Source of the DNA: Micromonospora sp. CB01531 | GTDB lineage: Bacteria > Actinomycetota > Actinomycetes > Mycobacteriales > Micromonosporaceae | Length of the DNA: 64,000 nt | NCBI RefSeq assembly: GCF_001905095.1 | Contig: NZ_LWLS01000067.1 | Span: 41,983-105,982 of the forward strand | Reading direction: 5' to 3' | Shown here: piece by piece, positions 1 through 8,014 of the stretch | Position numbering within the stretch: position 1 is the first letter of the stretch | Layout of the letters: each line of letters opens with the position of its first letter | Program-made: the position numbers and the translations under genes | Notes under the pieces: generated by a model | Told to the model about the DNA's origin: nothing | The model's database searches: none | Seen by the model: the letters and a program-made list of their open reading frames with translations, nothing else

Positions 1-78
1 GAGGGTCAGCGAGCGAATCATCGACACGGTGCCGTGGTGTCTCATGGCGGTGCCGAGCGAAGCGAGGTGCCGGCATGA
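1..78 (+). CDS. C-terminal end of an upstream gene (partial)
   Basis: Reading frame 1 is open from the first base to a TGA at 76-78, which overlaps the ATG of the next gene at 75 as ATGA. The 25 residues end in ERSEVPA and show no domain. The four-base overlap is the kind seen between translationally coupled genes, so this is probably the tail of the previous operon member. The DNA contains short imperfect repeats of the GCGAGCG/AGCGAGG kind, so the tail may instead be low-value read-through sequence. Function cannot be read. Confidence 0.4.
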   Translation, partial: EGQRANHRHGAVVSHGGAERSEVPA

Positions 79-1469
79 GCAAGCGGCTAGTGGTCATCGA
101 CGTGGTGGGGCTGACCCCGCGCCTGCTGGCGCACATGCCCCGGCTGCGCGCGGTCGCGGAGTCGGGCTTCTCCGCCGAGCTGGGCACGGTGCTGCCTGCG
201 GTCACCTGCTCGGTGCAGTCCACCTTCCTCACCGGAGAACCACCGGCCGGCCACGGGATCGTCGGCAACGGTTGGTACTTCCGGGATCTCGGCGAGGTGC
301 TGCTCTGGCGGCAGCACAACGCCCTGGTCGGCGGGGAGAAGCTGTGGCAGGCGGCCCGCCGGGTCGAGCCCGGCTACCGGGTCGCCAACGTCTGCTGGTG
401 GTACGCGATGGGCGCCGACGTGGACTGGACGGTGACGCCGCGCCCGATCTACTACGCGGACGGGCGCAAGGAGCCGGACTGCTGGACCGATCCGCCCGAG
501 CTGCACGACGCGCTCACCGACGCGCTCGGCACCTTCCCGCTCTTCACCTACTGGGGGCCCGGGGCGGGGCTGCCGTCGTCGCGGTGGATCTGCCGGGCGG
601 CCGAGCGGATCCTCGCCGAGCACGCCCCGGACCTGACCCTGGTCTACGTCCCGCACCTCGACTACGACCTGCAGCGGTTCGGCCCGTCCTCGCCGCAGGC
701 CGCCGCCGCGGCGGCCGAGCTGGACGCGGTGCTCGCCCCGCTGCTGGACGCCGCGCGGGAGCGGGACGCCACGGTGGTGGCGCTCTCCGAGTACGGCATC
801 ACCGACGTCTCCCGCCCGGTCGACGTCAACCGCCTGCTGCGGTCCGAGGGGCTGCTGCGGGTCTACACCCAGGACGGCATGGAGTACCTCGACCCGTGGA
901 CGTCCCGGGCCTTCGCGGTCGCCGACCACCAGGTCGCGCACGTCTACGTGAAGGACCCGGCCGACGTGCCGGCGGTGGCGAAGCTGTGCGCCGGGCTGCC
1001 CGGGGTGGCCGAGGTGCTGGACGCCGCCGGGCAGGCCGGCTACGGGCTGGACCACGAGCGCTCCGGCGAGCTGGTGCTGGTGGCCGAGCCGGACGCCTGG
1101 TTCACCTACTACTACTGGCTCGACGACGCCCGCGCGCCCGACTTCGCCCGCCTCGTGGAGATTCACCGCAAGCCCGGCTACGATCCGGCCGAGCTGTTCT
1201 TCGACCCGGCCGCCCCGGGTGCCGCGAAGCGCCGGGCGGCGGTGGCGCTGGCCCGCAAGAAGCTCGGCATGCGCTACCTGATGAGCGTGGTGGGGCTGGA
1301 CGCCGGGGCGCGGGCGGTCCGCGGCTCGCACGGCCGGCTGCCGGCCGACCCGGCCGACGGGCCGGTGCTGCTCTGCTCCGACCCGACCGCGGCCCGGGAC
1401 CGGGTCGCCGCGACCGACGTGAAGGCCCTGCTGCTCCAGCTCGCCGGACTGGCCCGGGAGGCACCATGA
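75..1469 (+). CDS. Alkaline phosphatase superfamily (nucleotide pyrophosphatase/phosphodiesterase-like) protein
   Basis: This 464-residue protein starts at ATG 75 behind a GAGGTG ribosome site. It has the layout of the nucleotide pyrophosphatase/phosphodiesterase branch of the alkaline phosphatase superfamily: a metal-binding Asp near residue 9 (VVIDVVGLTP), a nucleophile motif PAVTCSVQSTFLTG with Thr near residue 44, and later metal-site segments YVPHLDYD and VADHQVAHVY. No signal peptide is seen, so it is probably cytoplasmic. Its stop overlaps the start of the polyprenyl synthase (ATGA), so the two are translationally coupled. An alkaline phosphatase beside prenyl and TIM-barrel isomerase genes recalls EboF of ebo clusters; this is inference, because the diagnostic ebo genes would lie outside the window. 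The phosphoester substrate is unknown. Confidence 0.8.
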   Translation: MSKRLVVIDVVGLTPRLLAHMPRLRAVAESGFSAELGTVLPAVTCSVQSTFLTGEPPAGHGIVGNGWYFRDLGEVLLWRQHNALVGGEKLWQAARRVEPGYRVANVCWWYAMGADVDWTVTPRPIYYADGRKEPDCWTDPPELHDALTDALGTFPLFTYWGPGAGLPSSRWICRAAERILAEHAPDLTLVYVPHLDYDLQRFGPSSPQAAAAAAELDAVLAPLLDAARERDATVVALSEYGITDVSRPVDVNRLLRSEGLLRVYTQDGMEYLDPWTSRAFAVADHQVAHVYVKDPADVPAVAKLCAGLPGVAEVLDAAGQAGYGLDHERSGELVLVAEPDAWFTYYYWLDDARAPDFARLVEIHRKPGYDPAELFFDPAAPGAAKRRAAVALARKKLGMRYLMSVVGLDAGARAVRGSHGRLPADPADGPVLLCSDPTAARDRVAATDVKALLLQLAGLAREAP

Positions 1470-2533
1470 CCGTCACCGTCGCATCGACCGACCCGGCCCT
1501 GCTGCGGGATCGCTTCGACGCCGCGCTCGCCGCGTTTCTGAGCGAGCGGCGGCCGGGTCGGTCGGACGACGGTACGGGGGCCGTCCACGCCGTGCTGCGC
1601 CGGTTCGTTCTCGCCGGTGGCAAGCGGCTGCGGCCCCTGTTCTGCTACTGGGGCTGGCGCGGCTTCGGCGGCCCGGACGGCGCCCCGATCGTGGTCGCGG
1701 CGGCGGCGCTGGAGCTGTTCCACGCCTTCGCCCTTATCCACGACGACATCCTCGACGGCAGCGACCTGCGGCGGGGCCAGCCGTCGGTGCACCGGGTCTT
1801 CGCCGAGCTGCACACCCGCTCCGGCTGGCACGGCGACCCCGCGGCGTACGGCCGGGACGCCGCCCTGCTCTGCGGCGACCTCTGCGCCGCCTGGTCGGGC
1901 CAGATGTTCCACGACTGCGGGTTCGAACCGGCGCAGGTCCGCCGCGGGCTCGCCGTCTTCGCGCGGATGCGGGCGGAGGTGATCGCGGGGGAGTATCTGG
2001 ACGTGGTCTCCGCGGTCGGCGACGGCTCGGTGGCCTCCGCCCTCGCCGTGGTCCGGATGAAGACGGCCCGGTACACGGTGACCCGCCCGGTGCAGATCGG
2101 CGCCGCCCTGGCCGGCGCCGACCCCGCCGTCGTGACGGCGCTGGCGGAGTTCGGCGACCCGCTCGGGGACGCCTTCCAGCTTCGCGACGACCTGCTCGGC
2201 GTCTTCGGCGACCCGGCCGTCACCGGTAAGTCGAACCTGGACGACCTGCGGGAGGGTAAGTCGACCGTGTTGCTGGCGCTGGCCCGGGAGGCGGCCGGCC
2301 CGACGCAGGCGGCGCGACTGCGGGCGCTGGTCGGAGACCCGGAGCTGGATCACGGGGGCGCGGCCGAGGTGCAGGGGATCATCGAGGCCACCGGCGCGCG
2401 GGAGCGGGTCGAGGGCATGATCCGGGCCCGCGTCGACCAGGCCCGCGCCGCGCTGGACCGGACACGGCTGGCCGAGCCCGCGCGGTCGGCACTGGTCGAG
2501 CTGACCTCCCGGGCCGCGCACCGCCGGCACTGA
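1466..2533 (+). CDS. Polyprenyl (trans-isoprenyl diphosphate) synthase
   Basis: A 355-residue class I trans-isoprenyl diphosphate synthase, which adds isopentenyl diphosphate units to an allylic primer to make geranylgeranyl or longer chains. The start motif GGKRLRPLFCYWG, the first Asp-rich motif (LIHDDILDGSDLRRG) and the second Asp-rich region (LRDDLLGVFGDPAVTGK) are all present and in order. The length is normal for the family. The ATG at 1466 overlaps the preceding stop, which fixes the start. The second motif reads DDLLG rather than DDxxD, as is common in actinobacterial GGPP-type enzymes. Chain length cannot be told reliably by eye. It probably supplies a prenyl donor to a prenyltransferase encoded upstream of the window. 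Confidence 0.92.
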   Translation: MTVTVASTDPALLRDRFDAALAAFLSERRPGRSDDGTGAVHAVLRRFVLAGGKRLRPLFCYWGWRGFGGPDGAPIVVAAAALELFHAFALIHDDILDGSDLRRGQPSVHRVFAELHTRSGWHGDPAAYGRDAALLCGDLCAAWSGQMFHDCGFEPAQVRRGLAVFARMRAEVIAGEYLDVVSAVGDGSVASALAVVRMKTARYTVTRPVQIGAALAGADPAVVTALAEFGDPLGDAFQLRDDLLGVFGDPAVTGKSNLDDLREGKSTVLLALAREAAGPTQAARLRALVGDPELDHGGAAEVQGIIEATGARERVEGMIRARVDQARAALDRTRLAEPARSALVELTSRAAHRRH

Positions 2534-2767
2534 GCCGGAAGGTGGGGCGCCCGGTTGGACACCCCGGTCAGGTAGGGCCTTCCGCGAGCGGGGCGGCGGA
2601 AATAGAGTGGGGGCGGCGACCGCGAGGTGGCCGGTGACCCGACGGGAGGCGCAACCCGTCGGGCCTCAGGCGCGACCGCGCCCACCGGTGCCCGTCGGGG
2701 TCGTCAGCATCCGGTCGCCCTCGCCCGGCCTGCAACGGAATCCCCCATCACACAGGGGAGAAGGACA

Positions 2768-3778
2768 ATGGCGCGACCCATCACGCTCTTCACCGGCCAG
2801 TGGGCCGATCTTCCGTTCGACGAGGTCTGCCGGCTCGCCGCCGAGTGGGGGTACGACGGCCTCGAGATCGCCTGCTGGGGCGACCACTTCGAGGTCGACA
2901 AGGCCCTCGCCGACGAGTCGTACGTGGACCGGAAGCGGGCCACCCTCGCCAAGCACAACCTCCAGGTCTTCGCCATCTCCAACCACCTGGTCGGGCAGGC
3001 GGTCTGCGACCACCCCATCGACGAGCGGCACCAGGACATTCTGCCCGCCCGGATCTGGGGCGACGGCGAGCCGGAGGGCGTCCGCCGCCGGGCCGCCGAG
3101 GAGATGAAGGACACCGCCCGGGCGGCGGCGAAGCTGGGGGTGCGGACGGTGGTCGGGTTCACCGGCTCATCCATCTGGCACACGTTGGCGATGTTCCCGC
3201 CGGTGCCGCCGGCGATGATCGAACGCGGTTACCAGGACTTCGCCGACCGGTGGAACCCGATCCTCGACGTCTTCGACGAGGTGGGGGTCCGTTTCGCGCA
3301 CGAGGTGCACCCCAGCGAGATCGCGTACGACTACTGGACCACCAAGCGGACGCTGGAGGCGATTGGCCACCGCCCCGCGTTTGGGCTGAACTGGGATCCG
3401 TCCCACTTCGTCTGGCAGGAGCTGGACCCGGTCAACTTCATCTTCGACTTCGCCGACCGGATCTACCACGTCGACTGCAAGGACGCGAAGGTCCGTACCG
3501 GCGACGGGCGGCGCGGGCGGCTCTCCTCCCACCTGCCATGGGCGGACCTGCGGCGGGGCTGGGACTTCGTCTCCACCGGCCACGGGGACGTGCCGTGGGA
3601 GGACTGCTTCCGGGCGTTGAACGCGATCGGCTACGACGGCCCGATCTCCATCGAGTGGGAGGATGCCGGCATGGACCGGCTGGTCGGTGCGCCCGAGGCG
3701 CTCCAGTTCGTCCGCCGGCACGCCTTCGACGCCCCGGCCGCCGCCTTCGACGCCGCCTTCAGCAGCAACCGCGACTGA
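2768..3778 (+). CDS. Sugar phosphate isomerase/epimerase (xylose isomerase-like TIM barrel)
   Basis: A 336-residue AP-endonuclease-2/xylose-isomerase-like TIM barrel. ATG 2768 follows GGGAGAAGGACA, a good ribosome site. Metal-ligand positions typical of the fold are visible: a Glu/His pair in FAHEVHPSEIAYD, Asp and His in LNWDPSHFVWQE, HVDCKDAK, and the last-strand Glu in ISIEWEDAGMDR. These proteins isomerise or epimerise sugars or cyclitols, and some act on 3-keto sugars or inosose. No signal peptide is present, unlike the Tat-exported relative at 6854-7927. It lies 235 bases after the polyprenyl synthase, so it may have its own promoter. The exact substrate is unknown. Confidence 0.88.
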   Translation: MARPITLFTGQWADLPFDEVCRLAAEWGYDGLEIACWGDHFEVDKALADESYVDRKRATLAKHNLQVFAISNHLVGQAVCDHPIDERHQDILPARIWGDGEPEGVRRRAAEEMKDTARAAAKLGVRTVVGFTGSSIWHTLAMFPPVPPAMIERGYQDFADRWNPILDVFDEVGVRFAHEVHPSEIAYDYWTTKRTLEAIGHRPAFGLNWDPSHFVWQELDPVNFIFDFADRIYHVDCKDAKVRTGDGRRGRLSSHLPWADLRRGWDFVSTGHGDVPWEDCFRALNAIGYDGPISIEWEDAGMDRLVGAPEALQFVRRHAFDAPAAAFDAAFSSNRD

Positions 3779-3799
3779 CCGGTCCGGCCGCCACGAACG

Positions 3800-3829
3800 G
3801 GCGGGAGGCGACCGAGGTCGCCTCCCGCC
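3800..3829. terminator. Hairpin terminator between convergent genes
   Basis: A perfect 14-base inverted repeat (GGCGGGAGGCGACC and its complement) with a minimal GA centre lies between the convergent isomerase and M28 peptidase genes. It could stop transcription from both sides. There is no clear U tract, as is usual in actinomycetes. Confidence 0.75.
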
Positions 3830-3864
3830 TGTTCAGGTCAGTGCCGGTCTGGTTGGCCGGACGG

Positions 3865-5406
3865 TTACTGCGTGACCTCGTGCTCGTGGTCGTGCAGGCC
3901 ACCGCCGCCGCTGTCCCCGGCACCCGGTCCCTTGCCCTGGACCGGCGCGCGCAGGCTGCTGATGTCGAAGGCGTACGTGATCACGGCGTGCGCGATCGCG
4001 TCCGACATCTCCTCAAGCGCCTGCTTGTTGATGTTGTTGATCGTGTCGCAGGCCTGGTGGTAGCACGAGTCGTACGGCATGCCCGGGGTGCCACCGAAGA
4101 CCGCCGCCTCGTCCGCGGTCTTGATCCCTTCGCCGCCGGTGAACAGGCCACCGGACGGGATGTCCACGCCCGCGGCGATGAACGGCCCGTAGTCGCTCCG
4201 CCCGGAGAACGGCGTCTCCCGCGATGCCAGCCCCTGCGAGGCGAAGTAGTCGTGGAAGAGCTGCTCGATGGCGCCCGAGCCGGCCGGCCCGGCAGCGGAC
4301 CCGGTGCCGACCGGGAACGCCGAGTTGTTGCCGTCGTACACGAAGCGCACGTAGTTGGGCGAGCCGACCATGTCGAAGTTCAGGTAGAGAGCGATCTTCT
4401 TACGCTCCGCGGCCGACAGGTTGGCAACGTAGTGCTCCGAGCCGACCAGGCCGGACTCCTCGGCCGCCCAGAGGGCGAAGCGGACCTTGTTCTTCGGCTT
4501 CACCTTGTGCATCTGCGTGGCGATCTCCAGCAGGGAGGCGCTGCCCGAGCCGTTGTCGTTGATGCCCGGGCCGGCGGAGACCGAGTCCAGGTGGGCACCG
4601 GCCATCACCACGTTGTTCGGGTCACCCGAGTCCGACTCGGCGATGAGGTTCTCCGCGGTGGCCGTACCGCGGAAGGTGCTGGCCTTGACCCGCAGCGTCA
4701 GGCCACTGGGGACCTGCGCCACAAGCTGCTGGCCGAGCTCCTGGGTGATGCCGGTCGCCGCGAAGTCGAGCGTGAAGTCCTCGCCCAGCGTCCCGTTCAG
4801 ACTGCCGGTGGTGTTGTTGTAGATGATGGCGGCGGCCGCCCCGGCGTTGAACGCGTTCCTGGCCTTCAAGCCGAAGCCGCAGGAAAAGGTCTCGGTGCTT
4901 CCGCCGCGGCTGATGAGGACGATCGTGCCGGCGTTGGCCGGGCCGAAGTCCGTCGAGTTGCAGCCGAAAGCGGAGCCGGTCGGCACCGACGCCCGCGCGG
5001 TCACATCGCCGCTGCCCGAGTAGCTCATCAGCACGTTCGGCAGGTCGGCGGCCGGCGACGGGGACACCCGCTGCAGCAGGCCGGGACCGTGCGAGATGAA
5101 CGTCTGGTACTGGAACGACTGCCGGCTCACCTGGAGGCCGGCCGCGCGGAGCACGCCTTCGGCGTAGTCGACCGAGCGGTCGTAGCCGGCCGAGCCGGCC
5201 ACCCGCGTACCACCGTTCTCGTCGGCGATTCGCTGCAGGGCCGTGAGGTGCTTGATGATGCCGTCGGCGGTGACCGCCGCCCGCAACTTCCGTGAGTTGT
5301 TGTTGTTCGGTTCGGCGTGCGCTGCGGGCGCCGCGCTGGCGACGCCGACCAGCACCGCGGTCGCGGTTGCCAGCACGCCGCGCTGCCAGGCATTTCGGGA
5401 GACCAC
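3865..5406 (-). CDS. Secreted M28 family metallopeptidase (aminopeptidase with PA domain)
   Basis: A 513-residue secreted zinc aminopeptidase of family M28, similar in design to the Streptomyces griseus enzyme. It starts at GTG 5406 behind a textbook AGGAGG. A Sec signal peptide ends near AAPAAHA (residues about 25-31). A PA-like insert with substrate-side loops lies around residues 130-240. The catalytic zinc core is complete: AGAHLDS, GINDNGSGS, WAAEESGLVGS, LYLNFDMVGS and the late His in YHQACDTINN. The C-terminal tail is Gly- and His-rich. It should release N-terminal residues from extracellular peptides. It is transcribed separately from the downstream convergent isomerase. Confidence 0.93.
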   Translation of the reverse strand: MVSRNAWQRGVLATATAVLVGVASAAPAAHAEPNNNNSRKLRAAVTADGIIKHLTALQRIADENGGTRVAGSAGYDRSVDYAEGVLRAAGLQVSRQSFQYQTFISHGPGLLQRVSPSPAADLPNVLMSYSGSGDVTARASVPTGSAFGCNSTDFGPANAGTIVLISRGGSTETFSCGFGLKARNAFNAGAAAAIIYNNTTGSLNGTLGEDFTLDFAATGITQELGQQLVAQVPSGLTLRVKASTFRGTATAENLIAESDSGDPNNVVMAGAHLDSVSAGPGINDNGSGSASLLEIATQMHKVKPKNKVRFALWAAEESGLVGSEHYVANLSAAERKKIALYLNFDMVGSPNYVRFVYDGNNSAFPVGTGSAAGPAGSGAIEQLFHDYFASQGLASRETPFSGRSDYGPFIAAGVDIPSGGLFTGGEGIKTADEAAVFGGTPGMPYDSCYHQACDTINNINKQALEEMSDAIAHAVITYAFDISSLRAPVQGKGPGAGDSGGGGLHDHEHEVTQ

Positions 5407-5428
5407 GTTGTCCTCCTATTGGCCAACA

Positions 5429-5451
5429 GGCTCACCGGATGCCGGTGAGCC
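5429..5451 (-). terminator. Hairpin between the ROK gene and the M28 peptidase
   Basis: A perfect 10-base stem (GGCTCACCGG with its complement) closes on a 3-base loop. It sits downstream of the ROK regulator and only 23 bases before the M28 start, so it is either the ROK terminator or a hairpin in the peptidase leader. No U tract follows. Confidence 0.5.
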
Positions 5452-5560
5452 CTGGGAGAGTCCGGTGAGCATAGCCACGGAAGTGATTTTCCGCACGCCC
5501 TCGGGACGTGAATGTGCCCTCCACCCAGGCCGTCGGGCGGGGCAGCCGAGCCGGCGGTGC

Positions 5561-6742
5561 TCAGCAGGCCGCGAAGACCTGGTCGCTGATCAGGCGAGCG
5601 CCACCGATCAGGGCGGCCCGGTCGTCCAGGTCGGAGAGGACGATCGGCATGCTGCCGGTGGCCAGCGGCGTCGAGCGTCGGTAGACCACGCCGCGGATCT
5701 CGGCCAGCAGGACGGGGCCGATGCCGGGCGCCGCGCCGCCGATGATCACGATGGCCGGGTTGACGAAACTGACCAGGCTGACCACCACCTGCCCGAGCCG
5801 GCGGGCGGCGTCGCGGACCAGCGTCTGCGCGACCGGGTCCCCGTCGGTCACGGCCCGGCCCACGTCGGCCGTGGTCAGCGGGCCGGTCGCCGCCAGCCGG
5901 TCGCCGAGCGCCGTCGAGCGCCCGGCCCGCGCGGCGGTCACCGCCTCCCGCACCAGCGCGGCATCCCCGCAGTACGCCTCCAGGCAGCCGGTCTGGCCGC
6001 AGCCGCACAGCGGCCCGTCCTCGGCGAGCGGGAGGTGACCGACGTCGCCGGCCCCACTGGCCGCGCCCCGGTAGAGCGCACCGTCGAGGATCAGCCCGCA
6101 GCCCACCGCGTTGCCCAGCTTGACGTAGAGGAAGTCGTCGAATGCCCGGCCGGTGCCGGCGTGCAACTCGCCGAGCGCCATCACGTTGGCGTCGTTGTCG
6201 ACCTGCACCGGGCAGCCCAGCTCGGCGGCGATGGTGTCGCGGACCGGGAACTGGTGCCAGCCGGGCAGGGCGGGCGCGACGGCCGGCGCGCCGGCCCGGA
6301 CCGTGACCGGCCCGGGCAGGGCCACGCCGACCCCGGCCAGCTTGGCCAGCCCGGCCTCGGCGCGGAGCTTGCCGAGCACCTCGACCGCGCGGCTCACCGC
6401 CGCTTCCGGGCCGACCCGTACGTCCAGCGGCTCGGCGTACCGGGTGAGCAGGGTCAGCTCGCCGTCGGTGAGCGCCACCTCGAGCCGCCCGTCACCGACG
6501 ACCACCGCGCCGAACCGGACCTGCCCGGCCATCCGGAGCAGTGACGACCGCCGCCCGCCCCGGGACGCGGCCGGCCCCGCGGTCTCCACCAGGCCCTGCG
6601 TGGTCAGCCGGTCCACCTCCGCGGCGAACCGGGCCCGGGGCAGGCCCAGGGCGTCCGCCAGCTCCACCCGGGAGCGCGGGCCGTCACGCAGCAGCCGCAG
6701 CAGCCTTGTCTGGTCCGCGATCTCCGGTCCCACCATCGTCAT
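5561..6742 (-). CDS. ROK family transcriptional regulator
   Basis: A 393-residue ROK regulator. It has an N-terminal winged helix-turn-helix (about residues 5-65: LLRLLRDGPRSRVELADALG) followed by a sugar-kinase-like ROK domain. The ROK zinc motif is complete (CGCGQTGCLEAYCGD), as are the ATP/sugar-fold segments VGVALPGPV and VDNDANVMALGE. I chose ATG 6742, preceded by a G-rich stretch; an in-frame ATG at 6772 would add 10 residues. ROK repressors normally sense a sugar or sugar phosphate. Its place just downstream of the secreted isomerase-like and ThuA/dehydrogenase genes, on the same strand, suggests it controls that module. Confidence 0.9.
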   Translation of the reverse strand: MTMVGPEIADQTRLLRLLRDGPRSRVELADALGLPRARFAAEVDRLTTQGLVETAGPAASRGGRRSSLLRMAGQVRFGAVVVGDGRLEVALTDGELTLLTRYAEPLDVRVGPEAAVSRAVEVLGKLRAEAGLAKLAGVGVALPGPVTVRAGAPAVAPALPGWHQFPVRDTIAAELGCPVQVDNDANVMALGELHAGTGRAFDDFLYVKLGNAVGCGLILDGALYRGAASGAGDVGHLPLAEDGPLCGCGQTGCLEAYCGDAALVREAVTAARAGRSTALGDRLAATGPLTTADVGRAVTDGDPVAQTLVRDAARRLGQVVVSLVSFVNPAIVIIGGAAPGIGPVLLAEIRGVVYRRSTPLATGSMPIVLSDLDDRAALIGGARLISDQVFAAC

Positions 6743-6798
6743 CGCGATCACCCCCCGCTCCGAATGTGCCATACGTGCGTCACGGCGGCGTGACGCGA

Positions 6799-6842
6799 GG
6801 GGGCCGCCCCCGGTTTCCCGGGAGCGGCCCCCCTTGCGGTCG
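6799..6842 (-). terminator. Hairpin terminator after the Tat-exported TIM-barrel gene
   Basis: GGGGGCCGC pairs with GCGGCCCCC around an inner hairpin (CCCGG-TTTC-CCGGG). On the minus strand it lies just past the stop at 6854 and before the ROK gene, so the ROK gene may need its own promoter. Confidence 0.65.
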
Positions 6843-6853
6843 AACAGGTCGGG

Positions 6854-7927
6854 TCAGCCCCGCAGGCTCGACATGTGCCGGTAGCTGATCTCCGCGTAGC
6901 GCAGCGACCGGCCCGGGTCGGCGCTGCCACCGGGCGCGGTGTCCTGCTCCCACATCGGGTTGTGGTAGCCCTTGGCGCCCATGTTGGCGAAGAAGCCGCC
7001 GTAGTCGATGTCGCCCTGGCCGAGCGGCACCATGTCGTACCCGTTGGTGGTGCCCGTGTTGATCTTGCCGTCCTTGGCGTGGAACAGCGGGAACCGGTTG
7101 GTCCGGGCGGCCACGGTGGCCAGCGGGTCGAAGACGTTGGTCTGCGTCACGCCGTCCGGGTCGGTGTAGCTGCGGTACCGGTACTGGGCCACGTGCGCCC
7201 AGTAGATGTCCATCTCGAACCAGACCCACTCCGGGTTGGTGAGCCCGAAGAAGTACTCCAGCTTGCGGACGCCGGAGGACCGGGTCGGGCGGCCCAGCGC
7301 GTCCAGCGGCCCGCTGTCCAGCAGGAAGTTGTACGCCGCGTCGTGGTTGTGGGTGTAGAGCTTCAGCCCACGCGCGGCGGCCATCTCGCCGAAGGTGTTC
7401 CACCGGTCGGCGGCGGCGTCCCAGTCGGCCTTGTAGTTGCTGCCGGTCGGGTCGCTGCCGGTGCCGATGTGGGTCATGCCGAGGATCTCGGCGGTGTCCA
7501 GCGTTTGCTCGAACTGGGCGATCGTGGTCGGGGTGACCGTGCCCGGGACCGAGGCGTGCGAGCCGTTGGCGCGCAGCCCGTTGTCGTCGAGGATCTTGCG
7601 GATCTCCGTCGGGGTGATCTGCCGGCCGAGGATCGAGGTGTGCTGGGTGTAGCCGGCGAACTCGACCTCCTTGTAGCCGATCTCGGCGAGCCGGCCGAGC
7701 ACCCGCTCGAAGCCGAACGGCACACCGCTGCCGTCGTCGGCGGCGCTGATCCGGTCACGGACGCTGTAGAGGATGATGCCGCGCTTGCCGGGCGGGACGA
7801 GTACGCCGTTGCTCGCCGCGGTGGCCGAGGGGGCCCAGCCGGCGGCGCCGACGGCGACCGCCCCGGCCGCCCCGGCGATGGTGCCGAGCATCCGTCGGCG
7901 GCTCATCCCTTGTGTGCTGTCGTTCAT
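6854..7927 (-). CDS. Tat-exported sugar phosphate isomerase/epimerase-like TIM-barrel protein
   Basis: A 357-residue protein with a twin-arginine signal (SRRRMLGTIAGAAGAVAVG) and cleavage expected near ATA (about residue 38). The mature part is an AP-endonuclease-2/xylose-isomerase-like barrel. Visible landmarks are KEVEFAGYTQ near the first strand, LYTHNHDAAYNF, WVWFEMDIYWAHVAQ and the late PLFHAKDGK, which carry the usual His/Glu/Asp metal ligands. Proteins of this type are often found with ThuA-family and Gfo/Idh-type oxidoreductases in breakdown of keto-sugars or glycosides. Export through Tat implies folding in the cytoplasm, probably with a bound metal. It is directly downstream of the ThuA/PQQ protein on the same strand. 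Confidence 0.9.
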   Translation of the reverse strand: MNDSTQGMSRRRMLGTIAGAAGAVAVGAAGWAPSATAASNGVLVPPGKRGIILYSVRDRISAADDGSGVPFGFERVLGRLAEIGYKEVEFAGYTQHTSILGRQITPTEIRKILDDNGLRANGSHASVPGTVTPTTIAQFEQTLDTAEILGMTHIGTGSDPTGSNYKADWDAAADRWNTFGEMAAARGLKLYTHNHDAAYNFLLDSGPLDALGRPTRSSGVRKLEYFFGLTNPEWVWFEMDIYWAHVAQYRYRSYTDPDGVTQTNVFDPLATVAARTNRFPLFHAKDGKINTGTTNGYDMVPLGQGDIDYGGFFANMGAKGYHNPMWEQDTAPGGSADPGRSLRYAEISYRHMSSLRG

Positions 7928-8014
7928 CTCGGGCTGCCTTTCTCAGGTGATGGGTGGTGTTGGAAGGGGAGTCGGGCCGGGTGGGGCCGCCCGGTGGACG
8001 GCCCCACCCGGGCG

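Noticed and set aside
29..1465. Extension of the polyprenyl synthase to a much larger protein beginning at 29
   Set aside because: The extra 479 residues are a frame shadow of the phosphatase-like gene. The true start is ATG 1466, overlapping that gene's stop.
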